Of a stretch of 64,000 bases of DNA, positions 56,001 to 63,599 are shown piece after piece. How positions within the stretch are numbered: the first letter of the stretch is position 1; each line of letters starts with the position of its first letter. The position numbers and the translations under genes are program-made. Source of the DNA: a virus; IMG/VR virus record IMGVR_UViG_3300035670_000159, positions 1 to 64,000 of that record; one strand, given 5' to 3'. The notes under the pieces are model-generated. The model made no database searches. It saw only the letters and a list, made by a program, of their open reading frames with translations, and was not told the origin of the DNA.

Positions 56001-58487
56001 TTTAATAGAGGAAGCAGTTGCTTCGCGCATTAGGGTTGCGAAGTAGTTTTCGGATGGGTCTTTTTTAGTTTTCTCTTCTCCGAGAATAATCTTCTTCCAA
56101 CCTGCAAGAGCTTTATCGGCTTCAATCTGACTTACAGTTCCCGCAAGCACATCCTTTTGCATTTCAAGTTCTTTAGCCTTATACTTATCAGTTTTACTGA
56201 TACTTTTATCTAAGGCTTGATCATTTTCCTTACGCCACTTTGCGTACTGAGAATTTTGTTGTTTGCTTTGGTTGAAAGACTTTTGCTCTACACTAGTACG
56301 ATTCAGGATTGCATCAACGTACTTCTTTTGCTCTTCAGCAGCAGAGGCTGCATCGGCTTTCATCATACGACCAATCTCAGCGGCACCGGAAAAATCACCT
56401 TGCATTACTGCTGCAATCTGAGCACCAATGCCACCGATTTCTTTACCCACTCCTTTAATCGTAAACCATACTTCAGAGATTACAACAGCAACAGTTTCCC
56501 ATACGGTACGCAATGCTCCGACAACAGCGTTAGACGTGGTAAGATCATAAATCTCTTGCTTTACGCTGCCAATAGCTGATTTGATATCGTTCCAAAGAAC
56601 TTCAATAGGTGACCAATTATCTCGTACTTCGGCAGCTACCTGTGCGTTAGCAGAAGCAAGAGCAAGAGTAGCTACACGTGCAGCTTCAGTTTTATCTCCC
56701 TGTTGTTCAAGTGCATAGGCATAATCAAGCGTGGCTTTGTCAACAAGGCCGGTTTTCTGAGCAATTTCGGTGAGCGCTTTAGCGGGTTCTTCTTGTAGTT
56801 TAGCAAATTGCTTTGCTGTCTCTTCAATACTAATACCAGCCGTCTTTTCTAAGTCAATTGCAGATTTTGTAATAAGTTCAAGAGACTCTTTTCCGATGTT
56901 TCCTGCTTTTGCAATTTCGGTAATTGCAGCAACTGCTTTGAGTGTTCCTACCCCGAGAGAAGTCATTCCTTCTGCAGCAGCGATAGCCTCTGTTTTAGAG
57001 ATGTCCAGAGCACCACCAGAAGTGGCAAGAGCATTGGTCAATTCAGCCTCTGCTTGAATAATCTTCTTGTATTCAAGGCCAAGCAGAATCATCCCCGCAA
57101 TCATTGCAGCAATACCTGTAGCAGCAACAGCAGAGAACGTCTTACCTATTTTATCAAGAGATGCAATATATTTGAAATTAGCTTCACCACCAGAAACAAT
57201 TGCTCGTTTAGCAATCTCCATTGCTGCCGTAATACCGGTTACATTTCCTACAAAACGGGTGACAGCACTTCCAGCAGACATGAAAGATTCAAAAACAAGG
57301 CTAGTAAGCCCTTTTGCAACGGTAGCAATTGCCGGAATCATGCTGGCAAAAGCTTCCCTCATCGCCTTTCCTAAGTTGGCAGCTTCAATTCCAGAAAGAT
57401 TGAAAAGGTCAACCATTTGACCCGATTGCTGCAACAAGACAGTGAGGGGAGCTTGACCAGAATAAAGTGAAACAGCAATATCGGTAAACTGAGGTTGAAG
57501 TGCTCTAGCCAAGTGCTGTGCTCTGCGCTTTTCTTCTAGTCCTGCTACTTGTGTCAGTTGAGCTTTATATGTCGCCAACTTAGCTGTTGCTGCATCTTGA
57601 GAGATTCCAGATTTACGCAAAGCTGCTTCATACTTCACAAGCGAATCAGTCCCAGCCTTATCTAACGCAACATTTGACGTATTCAGCGCAGCGGCCATCT
57701 TAGCTTCTGCTTGCGTTAGATAGTTTGTAGCAGAGACAACACCCTTGCGTTGCTTCTCAACTGCAGCCAGTGCAGAGGTGGCACGATTAACAGCATTAGC
57801 TTCTTCTACAAATCGTTGCTTATAAATAGCTTGTTCTTTAGTAATCTCTTGGTAGGATTTGCCTTGATGTTGTAATCTAATATTCAAACGATCCAAGTCA
57901 TTGCTTAGTTCCTTGGCTTGTTTTGAAGTAAGATTCAAGCCATTGTTCAAGAAACCTTGAGCACTACTAGCTTCCTTCGCGGATTTAACCATACGGTCAA
58001 GTCCAGTTTCAGTTTGGTCAAAGGTGTTCTTACTAAACTGCCGAATGTCCGTCAGAACCTGTTTAAGTTGATCTGATAATTGACCAGTGGCCTTAGCCAT
58101 TGCAAGAACTTTAGCATCACCCTTAGAGAAGCCTTCCAAAATGAAATCATAAGTATCATTTTGGAGTTGCAGCATATCTGCGTTTTTCTTAATCGCAGTA
58201 GAAGCACGTTCAGTGGCTTTAGTTTTTCTTTCAATTGCGGCCGCTGCTTGTTGGTCAGCTTTGTCTGCTGTAATAGTACTCTTCAGGCGGGTATCCTGAG
58301 CTTTAGCATTGTCAAGATTAGCCTTAGCCGAATCTTTGGCTGCACGTGCTAAAGTAGCTTCAGTTTGTGCAGCGGTTCTAGCTGCTTTATCGAGTTTTCC
58401 TACGTTGGTTACGAGTTCACCGATGGCCTTACCTGCACGGTCAAGCTCTGTGGTATCCACGGCAAATTTAATAGCTGACAAGTCCAT
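53085..58487 (-). CDS. tape measure protein
   Basis: 1,800 residues, by far the longest gene. N-terminal third is coiled coil (AARTAAQTEATLARAAKDSA), the middle has hydrophobic membrane-active stretches (ATGIAAMIAGMILLGLEYKK), later Gly/Ser-rich and helical parts. It sets tail length; the size predicts a tail of roughly 0.27 micrometre by the usual 1.5 angstrom per residue rule. Preceded by the chaperone pair. Confidence 0.95.
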   Translation of the reverse strand: MDLSAIKFAVDTTELDRAGKAIGELVTNVGKLDKAARTAAQTEATLARAAKDSAKANLDNAKAQDTRLKSTITADKADQQAAAAIERKTKATERASTAIKKNADMLQLQNDTYDFILEGFSKGDAKVLAMAKATGQLSDQLKQVLTDIRQFSKNTFDQTETGLDRMVKSAKEASSAQGFLNNGLNLTSKQAKELSNDLDRLNIRLQHQGKSYQEITKEQAIYKQRFVEEANAVNRATSALAAVEKQRKGVVSATNYLTQAEAKMAAALNTSNVALDKAGTDSLVKYEAALRKSGISQDAATAKLATYKAQLTQVAGLEEKRRAQHLARALQPQFTDIAVSLYSGQAPLTVLLQQSGQMVDLFNLSGIEAANLGKAMREAFASMIPAIATVAKGLTSLVFESFMSAGSAVTRFVGNVTGITAAMEIAKRAIVSGGEANFKYIASLDKIGKTFSAVAATGIAAMIAGMILLGLEYKKIIQAEAELTNALATSGGALDISKTEAIAAAEGMTSLGVGTLKAVAAITEIAKAGNIGKESLELITKSAIDLEKTAGISIEETAKQFAKLQEEPAKALTEIAQKTGLVDKATLDYAYALEQQGDKTEAARVATLALASANAQVAAEVRDNWSPIEVLWNDIKSAIGSVKQEIYDLTTSNAVVGALRTVWETVAVVISEVWFTIKGVGKEIGGIGAQIAAVMQGDFSGAAEIGRMMKADAASAAEEQKKYVDAILNRTSVEQKSFNQSKQQNSQYAKWRKENDQALDKSISKTDKYKAKELEMQKDVLAGTVSQIEADKALAGWKKIILGEEKTKKDPSENYFATLMREATASSIKAEDATKSLTASQVKLLEAVNDPRFLKLSKVQQEAYLSTMAANAGKEQQIALTNAQSDAEERLLRLLGKSSGIGRQYYTDMANMEKDAALLGKSREEIEELTRAIFVATPAWKDYEKALEDVNSAARKFNEDSIASQAATLKENESLDYRISLLGKTTEEQKALSTEYNRANKIADVRIKLAKQLRDIEADIDKAKKKGLPESDYRYLIDAQVQARKDAAEQEKAINREVAVQAAEDYDAEFKKIKSTVSESITAALFDGGKAGSSKIKDYLKTELRKRITLSIDAFINPIMGTVAGALGFGSSGSSSTSNGGGNVFGVISNGFSALNGGIATGISNAFSKFAGSSVGQSLGLSNSTAIVGNNPSAYVPEGGQLTSLGQNIGTAAGMIGSGLAGYGISSAISGGYTTGGNTVNVLAGVSSAFLGPIAGVIGGVVNRAFGRKLADSGIQGTFGTQGGFSGESYQFYKGGWFRSDKTKTSEMDAALAKTLGTAFTQMITQVGTLGTVLGLNTDKLKDFSTTFKISFQGLQEEEIQGKIQEALATANNEMAEQILGTWSKTTKEVTDVIESISGSGEGTSFENITRVVEEVSYTASPFAREGEKAIDTLTRLAGSLSSVNTAFDTLGYTLYDASLVGGDMASKLVDLFGNLETFTASASSYYQNFYTEAEKQETMVRQLTKAFGEYNLELPSTRDAFRQIVESQDLTTEAGREMFKNLMALQNPLNELFNTFSETMKSLKEDTANLEIELLRAKGDTAGANAAQRALDTQGFTEAEIAVYDYNTALRAQIKALEDAAESVEKLSSSIVDEINRLRGYTDTSGNSPQALIAEFDRLTTLARGGDANAFNSLGDTSKLLDEYYKNTATSAVQYAYQRSVLANSLEQSYNTAKASGATFSGTSSLMGTPALSAPVVSSVSSANAAGSSGLADLLSAVVTELTMLRAEVRADVAHNAKTAKILERVTPEGDALATRNEG

Positions 58488-58550
58488 TTTTCTTTTCCTT
58501 ATTTATCAGTCACTCTTTTTGAATGAATCTTCTGTAAAAATTCAATTAAA

Positions 58551-58570
58551 AAGAAGGCCCCGAAGGGCCA
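58551..58570 (-). terminator. terminator between chaperone and tape measure
   Basis: GGCCC TTCG GGGCC with a TTCTTTTT tail, read leftward. Partial termination here would lower tape measure expression relative to the chaperones. Confidence 0.75.
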
Positions 58571-58574
58571 GTCT

Positions 58575-58922
58575 TTACTTCTTTTTGTTTTGCTGAATAG
58601 TCTTTTGACGTTCTTTTTCTTGCTGCTTCTGATAATGCTTTATAGCTACGCTATCAAACATTTCAATTATCTCTATCTCATAAGGCTCTGGCTCAATGCC
58701 TAGAAGGTCAAAGAAAGATCGCATCTCAGAGTAGGGTATAGCAGAAACCCCCATACCTGAAGGTCTACGATTAGAAAGCCTCGTAAACCAATGCCAATAT
58801 TCGGCCATGCAATCAGGCAGTTCTACGAGTTCTTCTAGCTCTTTAGGAGTTCTCTTTAGTTGCCTCTGTACATTCAAGAGGTTTTCTTTGAGGGTTCTCC
58901 CATCGGCCTGAATCTCCGACAT
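58575..58922 (-). CDS. tail assembly chaperone T-like, probable frameshift product
   Basis: 115 residues as an independent frame (MSEIQADGRTLKEN...). It has no Shine-Dalgarno. The same frame is open upstream through LLEDLDQALLYAEQQFQ into the end of the gene at 58966-59373, so it is probably made as a fusion by a +1 (or -2) ribosomal frameshift. Contains MAEYWHWFTRLSNRRPSGMG, and ends in a charged tail. Position before the tape measure is that of lambda G-T pairs. Confidence 0.75.
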   Translation of the reverse strand: MSEIQADGRTLKENLLNVQRQLKRTPKELEELVELPDCMAEYWHWFTRLSNRRPSGMGVSAIPYSEMRSFFDLLGIEPEPYEIEIIEMFDSVAIKHYQKQQEKERQKTIQQNKKK

Positions 58923-58965
58923 TTGGAACTGCTGTTCAGCATAAAGTAAAGCTTGATCTAAATCT

Positions 58966-59373
58966 TCAAGAAGGAAAGTTCTCGGATTCCTTACTGACCT
59001 CCATTACCTGATCACGAATCCATTCATACTCCTCAAACAGCTCAGCAGCCTTTTCAACACTGAAGGGAAGATCAACTCCGTCCTTCTTGATGTTTCGCCA
59101 GCTAATCACCCGCATCGCTGCCGCTTCATTCAGGTCTTCAATATAATCCTCAACCAAACGAACCTTAGTGTCTTTGTTACCCCGCTTGGCATTGATAGCT
59201 TCTGCTTTGAGTTGTTGGTTGATTTGCTTACGTTGATATTCAACCACCACCTTAGAGCGTTCACCACGAACAGTAATAAAGCCGTCAAGCCCTTCTCCCG
59301 TATCAGGGTGGGTTACTTCAAATTCAAAACCGTTTTCAGCCGCTTGTGCGAGATTGTACTTAGAGATATCCAT
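58966..59373 (-). CDS. tail assembly chaperone G-like
   Basis: 135 residues from ATG at 59373 (AAGAAAGGAAATTATAAC). EVTHPDTGEGLDGFITVRGE and KVRLVEDYIEDLNEAAAMRV, then WISWRN-like core, fit phage tail assembly chaperones. Its last codons AAC TTT CCT TCT TGA contain the likely shift site; shifting +1 at TTT-C enters the downstream T-like frame. Confidence 0.78.
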   Translation of the reverse strand: MDISKYNLAQAAENGFEFEVTHPDTGEGLDGFITVRGERSKVVVEYQRKQINQQLKAEAINAKRGNKDTKVRLVEDYIEDLNEAAAMRVISWRNIKKDGVDLPFSVEKAAELFEEYEWIRDQVMEVSKESENFPS

Positions 59374-59403
59374 GTTATAATTTCCTTTCTTAGTTGTAAA
59401 CAA

Positions 59404-59437
59404 ACAAAAGCCCTCGGCTTGAAAGCGAAGGGCTTAG
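59404..59437 (-). terminator. hairpin with T-run in the chaperone leader
   Basis: Read leftward: AAGCCCT / AGGGCTT stem, then TTGTTTGTTT. It lies between the promoter at 59469 and the chaperone start, so it could attenuate transcription. Confidence 0.6.
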
Positions 59438-59468
59438 GTGAATAGCCTTTATTGCTAACTCAGTACCT

Positions 59469-59497
59469 ATTATAGCACACAATCTGTGATTTTACAA
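59469..59497 (-). promoter_or_regulatory. leftward promoter of the tail genes
   Basis: TTGTAA, 17 bases ending TGTGTGC, TATAAT; it overlaps the gap right after the GIY-YIG gene. Confidence 0.75.
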
Positions 59498-59502
59498 GAG
59501 AA

Positions 59503-60999
59503 TTATTCAGGTTGTTGTGGAGAAAGCGACCAGCCTTTATGCTTTTTCTTGGCCTTTTTGCAGAAGAGTATCCTGCACGTAATATTGTACGCAATTTCAA
59601 ATTCCCTTCGAGTACCAACGAACACATCCCCGGACTCGTGGACGAACTTATACTCAGTCTTATCTTGTCCCCTTCTGAAAGCAACGTCCGCGTTTCTTTC
59701 CAAAGCCCACCCTTTAGTTTGCAGAAAACTTTTACAAGCAAACAGAGGCTTTACACAAATTCCAATTTCTTCTTTCATTTGTTTGCGTGTTCCTGTAAAT
59801 TTCACTCCTGTGGAGTGCACAAATGTATAGATATTTAAATCAGAAGGTGAAATTGCTTTGGCTGCATCAAAATTATCTTTAAGGCACCAATAATTAGCGC
59901 TCAAATAATTTCTTTCTGAGAAGAGTTGATTAACGTTTATACCGAACTTCTTTTTAAACTCCGACCGTGTTCCTATAAACTCTTCTTCAGTTATTAAGTT
60001 TTTAAAAGCATATTTCACCGTGTCGGCATTTACGTTTAGGTCGCCAGCTTGCGGGTTCCTTAACAAGTCGATGCCAACCTCATCTACTACAGCACTTAAC
60101 GCCCAATTGCGACAAGTCTTATTCCCACTAAAGAGAGGTTTTAATGTGAATCCGTATTTTGTTTCAAACTCAACTCTTTTTCCTGTGAAAATTTCACAAG
60201 TTTCGATGTTTGTGAAAGAATACACCTCATTGTCCAGATTTGATGCGTTTATCCCTTTCTGGTCAAGTCGTATATCTCCTGAAACAAACCTGTCAGTCAG
60301 TGCCCATCCCATTGAAACATTGCACTCTTTTCGCACAAGCGACCCGGCATCACAACCTATTTTATCACTCAACTCACTTCGTAATCCAACAAAAACTTCC
60401 AGTGTATTTACATTTGTGATTGAATATTTAGTTTTATCAGATACAGGATTATAAATGCCCTTGTAGTTGTTTATTTTAGCCTGCATTGAAAACTCCGTTT
60501 GGTTTTCAATTACAACCCAGTCATAACTACTACCATTGGAAGTGCAAATCGTATTAACTAATACTTCAGGATGAATCTGTCGAAATTGGTACCTTGTTGC
60601 TGAGACTTCCTCTCCAGTCTTCAAGTTTTTAAAAGTCCAAACTGTTTTGTCTTTATTAGGTGCGTCCTCTCTTTGCATAATTTTCCTACGAAAATCTATG
60701 AACTCCTGAGACGGAACCCACCCTCCTGTCCCCTCACCACCGTCTGAGAGATTTACAAGAGTACCCAGACCGAGTTGACGCCTACCGTAATATGCAATCA
60801 AATCTCTTTCCAACTCAAAAGCGTACCACTCCTGCAAATTATTCGAGTGGATTTCAACGTCATATCCGTGTTTATTGACTACCTTCTTCCAAAACTCATT
60901 TCGTCCTTCTTTCTTCCACGCCCTATCCCCGCTACCTTTGCCTACATAAAATACTTCCCCGTTCGTTTTCTTTTTGTGCAAATAAACGTAAAAATCCAA
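59503..60999 (-). CDS. GIY-YIG homing endonuclease with six repeated modules
   Basis: 498 residues from TTG at 60999 (AAAGGAG upstream). Residues 1-95 form a GIY-YIG-type nuclease: FYVYLHKKKTNGEVFYVGKG with GDRAW, and FELERDLIAYYG with the catalytic Glu position. Then six repeats of about 43 residues (121-164, 192-234, 260-301, 330-373, 391-433, 450-491), each like Y-x-F-x-N...F-x-G-T-R-x-E-F...LF...GWAL. They are probably DNA-binding modules. It lies between the tail tube and chaperone genes with its own promoter. Confidence 0.85.
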   Translation of the reverse strand: MDFYVYLHKKKTNGEVFYVGKGSGDRAWKKEGRNEFWKKVVNKHGYDVEIHSNNLQEWYAFELERDLIAYYGRRQLGLGTLVNLSDGGEGTGGWVPSQEFIDFRRKIMQREDAPNKDKTVWTFKNLKTGEEVSATRYQFRQIHPEVLVNTICTSNGSSYDWVVIENQTEFSMQAKINNYKGIYNPVSDKTKYSITNVNTLEVFVGLRSELSDKIGCDAGSLVRKECNVSMGWALTDRFVSGDIRLDQKGINASNLDNEVYSFTNIETCEIFTGKRVEFETKYGFTLKPLFSGNKTCRNWALSAVVDEVGIDLLRNPQAGDLNVNADTVKYAFKNLITEEEFIGTRSEFKKKFGINVNQLFSERNYLSANYWCLKDNFDAAKAISPSDLNIYTFVHSTGVKFTGTRKQMKEEIGICVKPLFACKSFLQTKGWALERNADVAFRRGQDKTEYKFVHESGDVFVGTRREFEIAYNITCRILFCKKAKKKHKGWSLSPQQPE

Positions 61000-61024
61000 A
61001 ACAAAACTCCTTTCAGAAATGAAA

Positions 61025-61057
61025 AATCCCCCTGAGCCGTTAAGCAATAGGGGGATT
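61025..61057 (-). terminator. terminator after the tail tube gene
   Basis: AATCCCCCT / AGGGGGATT with a TTTCATTTC tail, read leftward. Confidence 0.75.
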
Positions 61058-61083
61058 ATAGCACAATTTTAGAGTTTACACAA
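61055..61083 (-). promoter_or_regulatory. promoter of the GIY-YIG gene
   Basis: TTGTGT, 17 bases ending TTGTGC, TATAAT; the -35 is inside the last codons of the tail tube gene and the -10 overlaps the terminator stem. Confidence 0.7.
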
Positions 61084-62287
61084 TAGTCGTATCTTGGATG
61101 AGGACTGTACTTGGTACAAGACCTGAAGTTGTAACACTGTTCTGAAGAGCTTGAAAGTCCATGGACTGCACCAACCCGAGTTCCGCGTCGGTTTTGCTCG
61201 CTGAGTTGACCAAAACTTTTGGAAGCGCGAAGGAGAGTACGTCTGCATCTTTTTCTTCTCCGGTAGTCAGTGCAACAACAACGCTGATGTGTGCTTCGTC
61301 GTCAAAGTAATCACGGAAAGCGTTATCGGTGAAGTAAACGCTCATATTCCCTGTTGCATTAATTCGACCGACAAAAATATCAGCATTAAGGTTAGAACCA
61401 ACAACAGTAGCCATTTCCTGATTACGTTCAATGTTCAAAGACATTGATGTAATGAGCGCGGCAGGTGTTCCGTTAATTACAACGGCACCCGACACCGATG
61501 CCATTACCGGATCGGTAGTAATACTTGCGGGGCTTGTAAAATACTGACTTGTACCAGTCTGTGCAAGGTCGCGCCCCATGAAGGAAAAACTTGCATTAAC
61601 TAGGCCCGTACTCGGCAAATCCAAACTCATGCTAGATGGTTTCAGGCCAACTGCTAATTCCGACTGTGAAATGTCGGCATACCAAGATTCTACCGTAAAA
61701 CTCTGGTCTGTATGCCCAGTAGAGGGTACATATGTCTGTTGCCCCACGATAGCCATCCCGGCGCTGGCGATAGGCCCTTCGGCTACAAGAGGGGTGGCAG
61801 ACAACTGCACTACTGTAGCCACAAGAGCAGTCAAACCTACCACGAGTAGATTATTACCTACGTTGGCAGGTGCAAAACCAGCGCCAGACAAGCGAACAAC
61901 GTTACCCACATAAAAACCATCAGCCAACCAGCTACCAGCAGCACGAGTGATGGTATAGAAAGAACCGGAAGCGGCGACTGTAAGAGAAGCCCCGGTTGTA
62001 GAACCACCAGCAGTAAAATCACGGGCTAGAATTGCCTCCATGAACTCAGAATAAGTACCGGGAGAGAGTTCAGCAGACAAAGAACCCTCTACGCTGCGTA
62101 CCCCGTGTCGCATTGTTACAGTTTGAAACGAAGGATTGATTTCCTCGGACTGATAGCTTTCCTTAACAAGATTAAAATCAGCAGTAACCCGACGAAGTTG
62201 TTGACCACCAGTATTACCGGCAGGAACACCCCACGAAGTTTCACGTTTGAAGGACAGAACCTTCGATACACCACGAGCAATTGGCAT
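61076..62287 (-). CDS. major tail tube protein
   Basis: 403 residues. MPIARGVSKVLSFKRETSWG, QQLRRVTADFNLVKESYQSE, EINPSFQTVTMRHGVRSVEG and LSAELSPGTYSEFMEAIL follow siphovirus tail tube proteins of the phage_tail_tube kind, followed by repeated beta domains. Position between tail terminator and chaperones agrees. Confidence 0.85.
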   Translation of the reverse strand: MPIARGVSKVLSFKRETSWGVPAGNTGGQQLRRVTADFNLVKESYQSEEINPSFQTVTMRHGVRSVEGSLSAELSPGTYSEFMEAILARDFTAGGSTTGASLTVAASGSFYTITRAAGSWLADGFYVGNVVRLSGAGFAPANVGNNLLVVGLTALVATVVQLSATPLVAEGPIASAGMAIVGQQTYVPSTGHTDQSFTVESWYADISQSELAVGLKPSSMSLDLPSTGLVNASFSFMGRDLAQTGTSQYFTSPASITTDPVMASVSGAVVINGTPAALITSMSLNIERNQEMATVVGSNLNADIFVGRINATGNMSVYFTDNAFRDYFDDEAHISVVVALTTGEEKDADVLSFALPKVLVNSASKTDAELGLVQSMDFQALQNSVTTSGLVPSTVLIQDTTIV

Positions 62288-62353
62288 AGTATTTCCTTAT
62301 TTATTATTAATTTGCAAATTAATTATTATTGTTTACGCCCGGTGGCGCGCTTA

Positions 62354-62761
62354 TTAATTCTCGTACACATCTACAGTTAGTGGAATAAGTACTGGAACAA
62401 TAACTCTGTCGCCAGCAACGGTTGCACCGGCAATTTGAGGAGTCCGTAGAATAATCATACGAACTCCATCCTCTACTAATGTAAGACCCTTATGAAACAA
62501 ATCCCGAAGAGCCTGTGCTCTAGTAATTGCTCCAGTAGTTCCTACATCTAACTTATCAGCTACAAAAATCTGAACTTGAATATTCTCTCTGTGATAATAA
62601 TTACCAAAGGTAGGATCAGTTGGAGGATTGACAACAAACTGCAATCTCTGGTACATTCCTGTAGGCGCTGTAAAAGGAGTTGCTTCAAGTGCCGTTGGTA
62701 GCTGCGGAGACAAAGTAAGAAGGTGACGCCTTACCGCTTTTTCAGCTTTAATAATTGACAT
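62354..62761 (-). CDS. tail terminator protein (gpU-like)
   Basis: 135 residues. SIIKAEKAVRRHLLTLSPQL, YQRLQFVVNPPTDPTFGNYY and REN-IQVQIFV. The NPPTDPTFG..Y.R.N motif is typical of phage tail terminators. It caps the tail and joins it to the head. Confidence 0.8.
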   Translation of the reverse strand: MSIIKAEKAVRRHLLTLSPQLPTALEATPFTAPTGMYQRLQFVVNPPTDPTFGNYYHRENIQVQIFVADKLDVGTTGAITRAQALRDLFHKGLTLVEDGVRMIILRTPQIAGATVAGDRVIVPVLIPLTVDVYEN

Positions 62762-62763
62762 TC

Positions 62764-63246
62764 TTATCCTTCTTTATACAATCTAGGTAAATCAACTTTG
62801 TATGTCTGCATAATACTGTCCAAAGTGGGTTGCATAATACCTAAGTTGTTTGTTTGTTTACTTGAATTATTCTCTAGCAATCTAATATAATAACCAGTAT
62901 TACCGATATACAAAGTATCACCAAGTTTATAACTACCTAGATCAGCTTTGATTAAATTCAGGGCTTCACCAGCAGAATAAACCTGTTGAATACTGAATTG
63001 TCCAGTTTCGTTTACTTGCCACGAACCGCGTGCCCATCCAGCTTCAGGCTTTAGACCACTACCATCTGTAAGACGCCTTTGGTATAGGTCGAAGTATTCT
63101 TCAGCATCACCTAAAGGAGTATTCTCAATAGCAGTCTTTGAGATGATGTAAGAAAACTCCCTTACCATGTGTGTAAGTTTGCGGACTGTCTCTTGATGAT
63201 ACGCTTTAAGCTCTTCTATTACTTTAGACACGTCCGCAGAAATCAT
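62764..63246 (-). CDS. HK97 gp10-like neck protein
   Basis: 160 residues. YHQETVRKLTHMVREFSYII, TPLGDAEEYFDLYQRR, GWARGSWQVN and YIGNTGYYIRLLENNSSKQT; the pattern T-P-x-D-T-G..RGSW..........N..YI..LE.G..S is that of head-tail joining proteins. Coupled to both neighbours. Confidence 0.75.
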   Translation of the reverse strand: MISADVSKVIEELKAYHQETVRKLTHMVREFSYIISKTAIENTPLGDAEEYFDLYQRRLTDGSGLKPEAGWARGSWQVNETGQFSIQQVYSAGEALNLIKADLGSYKLGDTLYIGNTGYYIRLLENNSSKQTNNLGIMQPTLDSIMQTYKVDLPRLYKEG

Positions 63247-63599
63247 TATCCTTTTACTCCGATTAGTTTGTAGAGGATAGTCTTTCCGTGAGCTGTAAAA
63301 GATTGAAAAGAGTTAATCCTATACACGTCTCCCAAATAGGTAATTTCGTCAGATGGTTTTGGTGTAAAGGAAAGACCCTCTGCTGCCATATAAAACTGCA
63401 CAACTGACTTTCCAACAAGCGTAGGGAAGTTCCATTGATTGACTTGCAAAGGTTCTGGGTAGATTCTTAGAGTGACGCTCGTTATAACCTCTGTAACGGT
63501 ACCTTCAATGGAATCTACGGTTCGGGTAATGGTTGAGTAAGGTAAATCCATTCCGTGACGTTGTAGAGCCCTTTTGGTTGATCCTACGGCCCAATCCAT
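63246..63599 (-). CDS. head closure/neck protein
   Basis: 117 residues from ATG at 63599, which overlaps the preceding stop (TAATG). LRIYPEPLQVNQWNFPTLVG, GLSFTPKPSDEITYLGDVYR and KTILYKLIGVKG are those of beta-rich head completion proteins. Position supports it; family match is from memory. Confidence 0.65.
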   Translation of the reverse strand: MDWAVGSTKRALQRHGMDLPYSTITRTVDSIEGTVTEVITSVTLRIYPEPLQVNQWNFPTLVGKSVVQFYMAAEGLSFTPKPSDEITYLGDVYRINSFQSFTAHGKTILYKLIGVKG

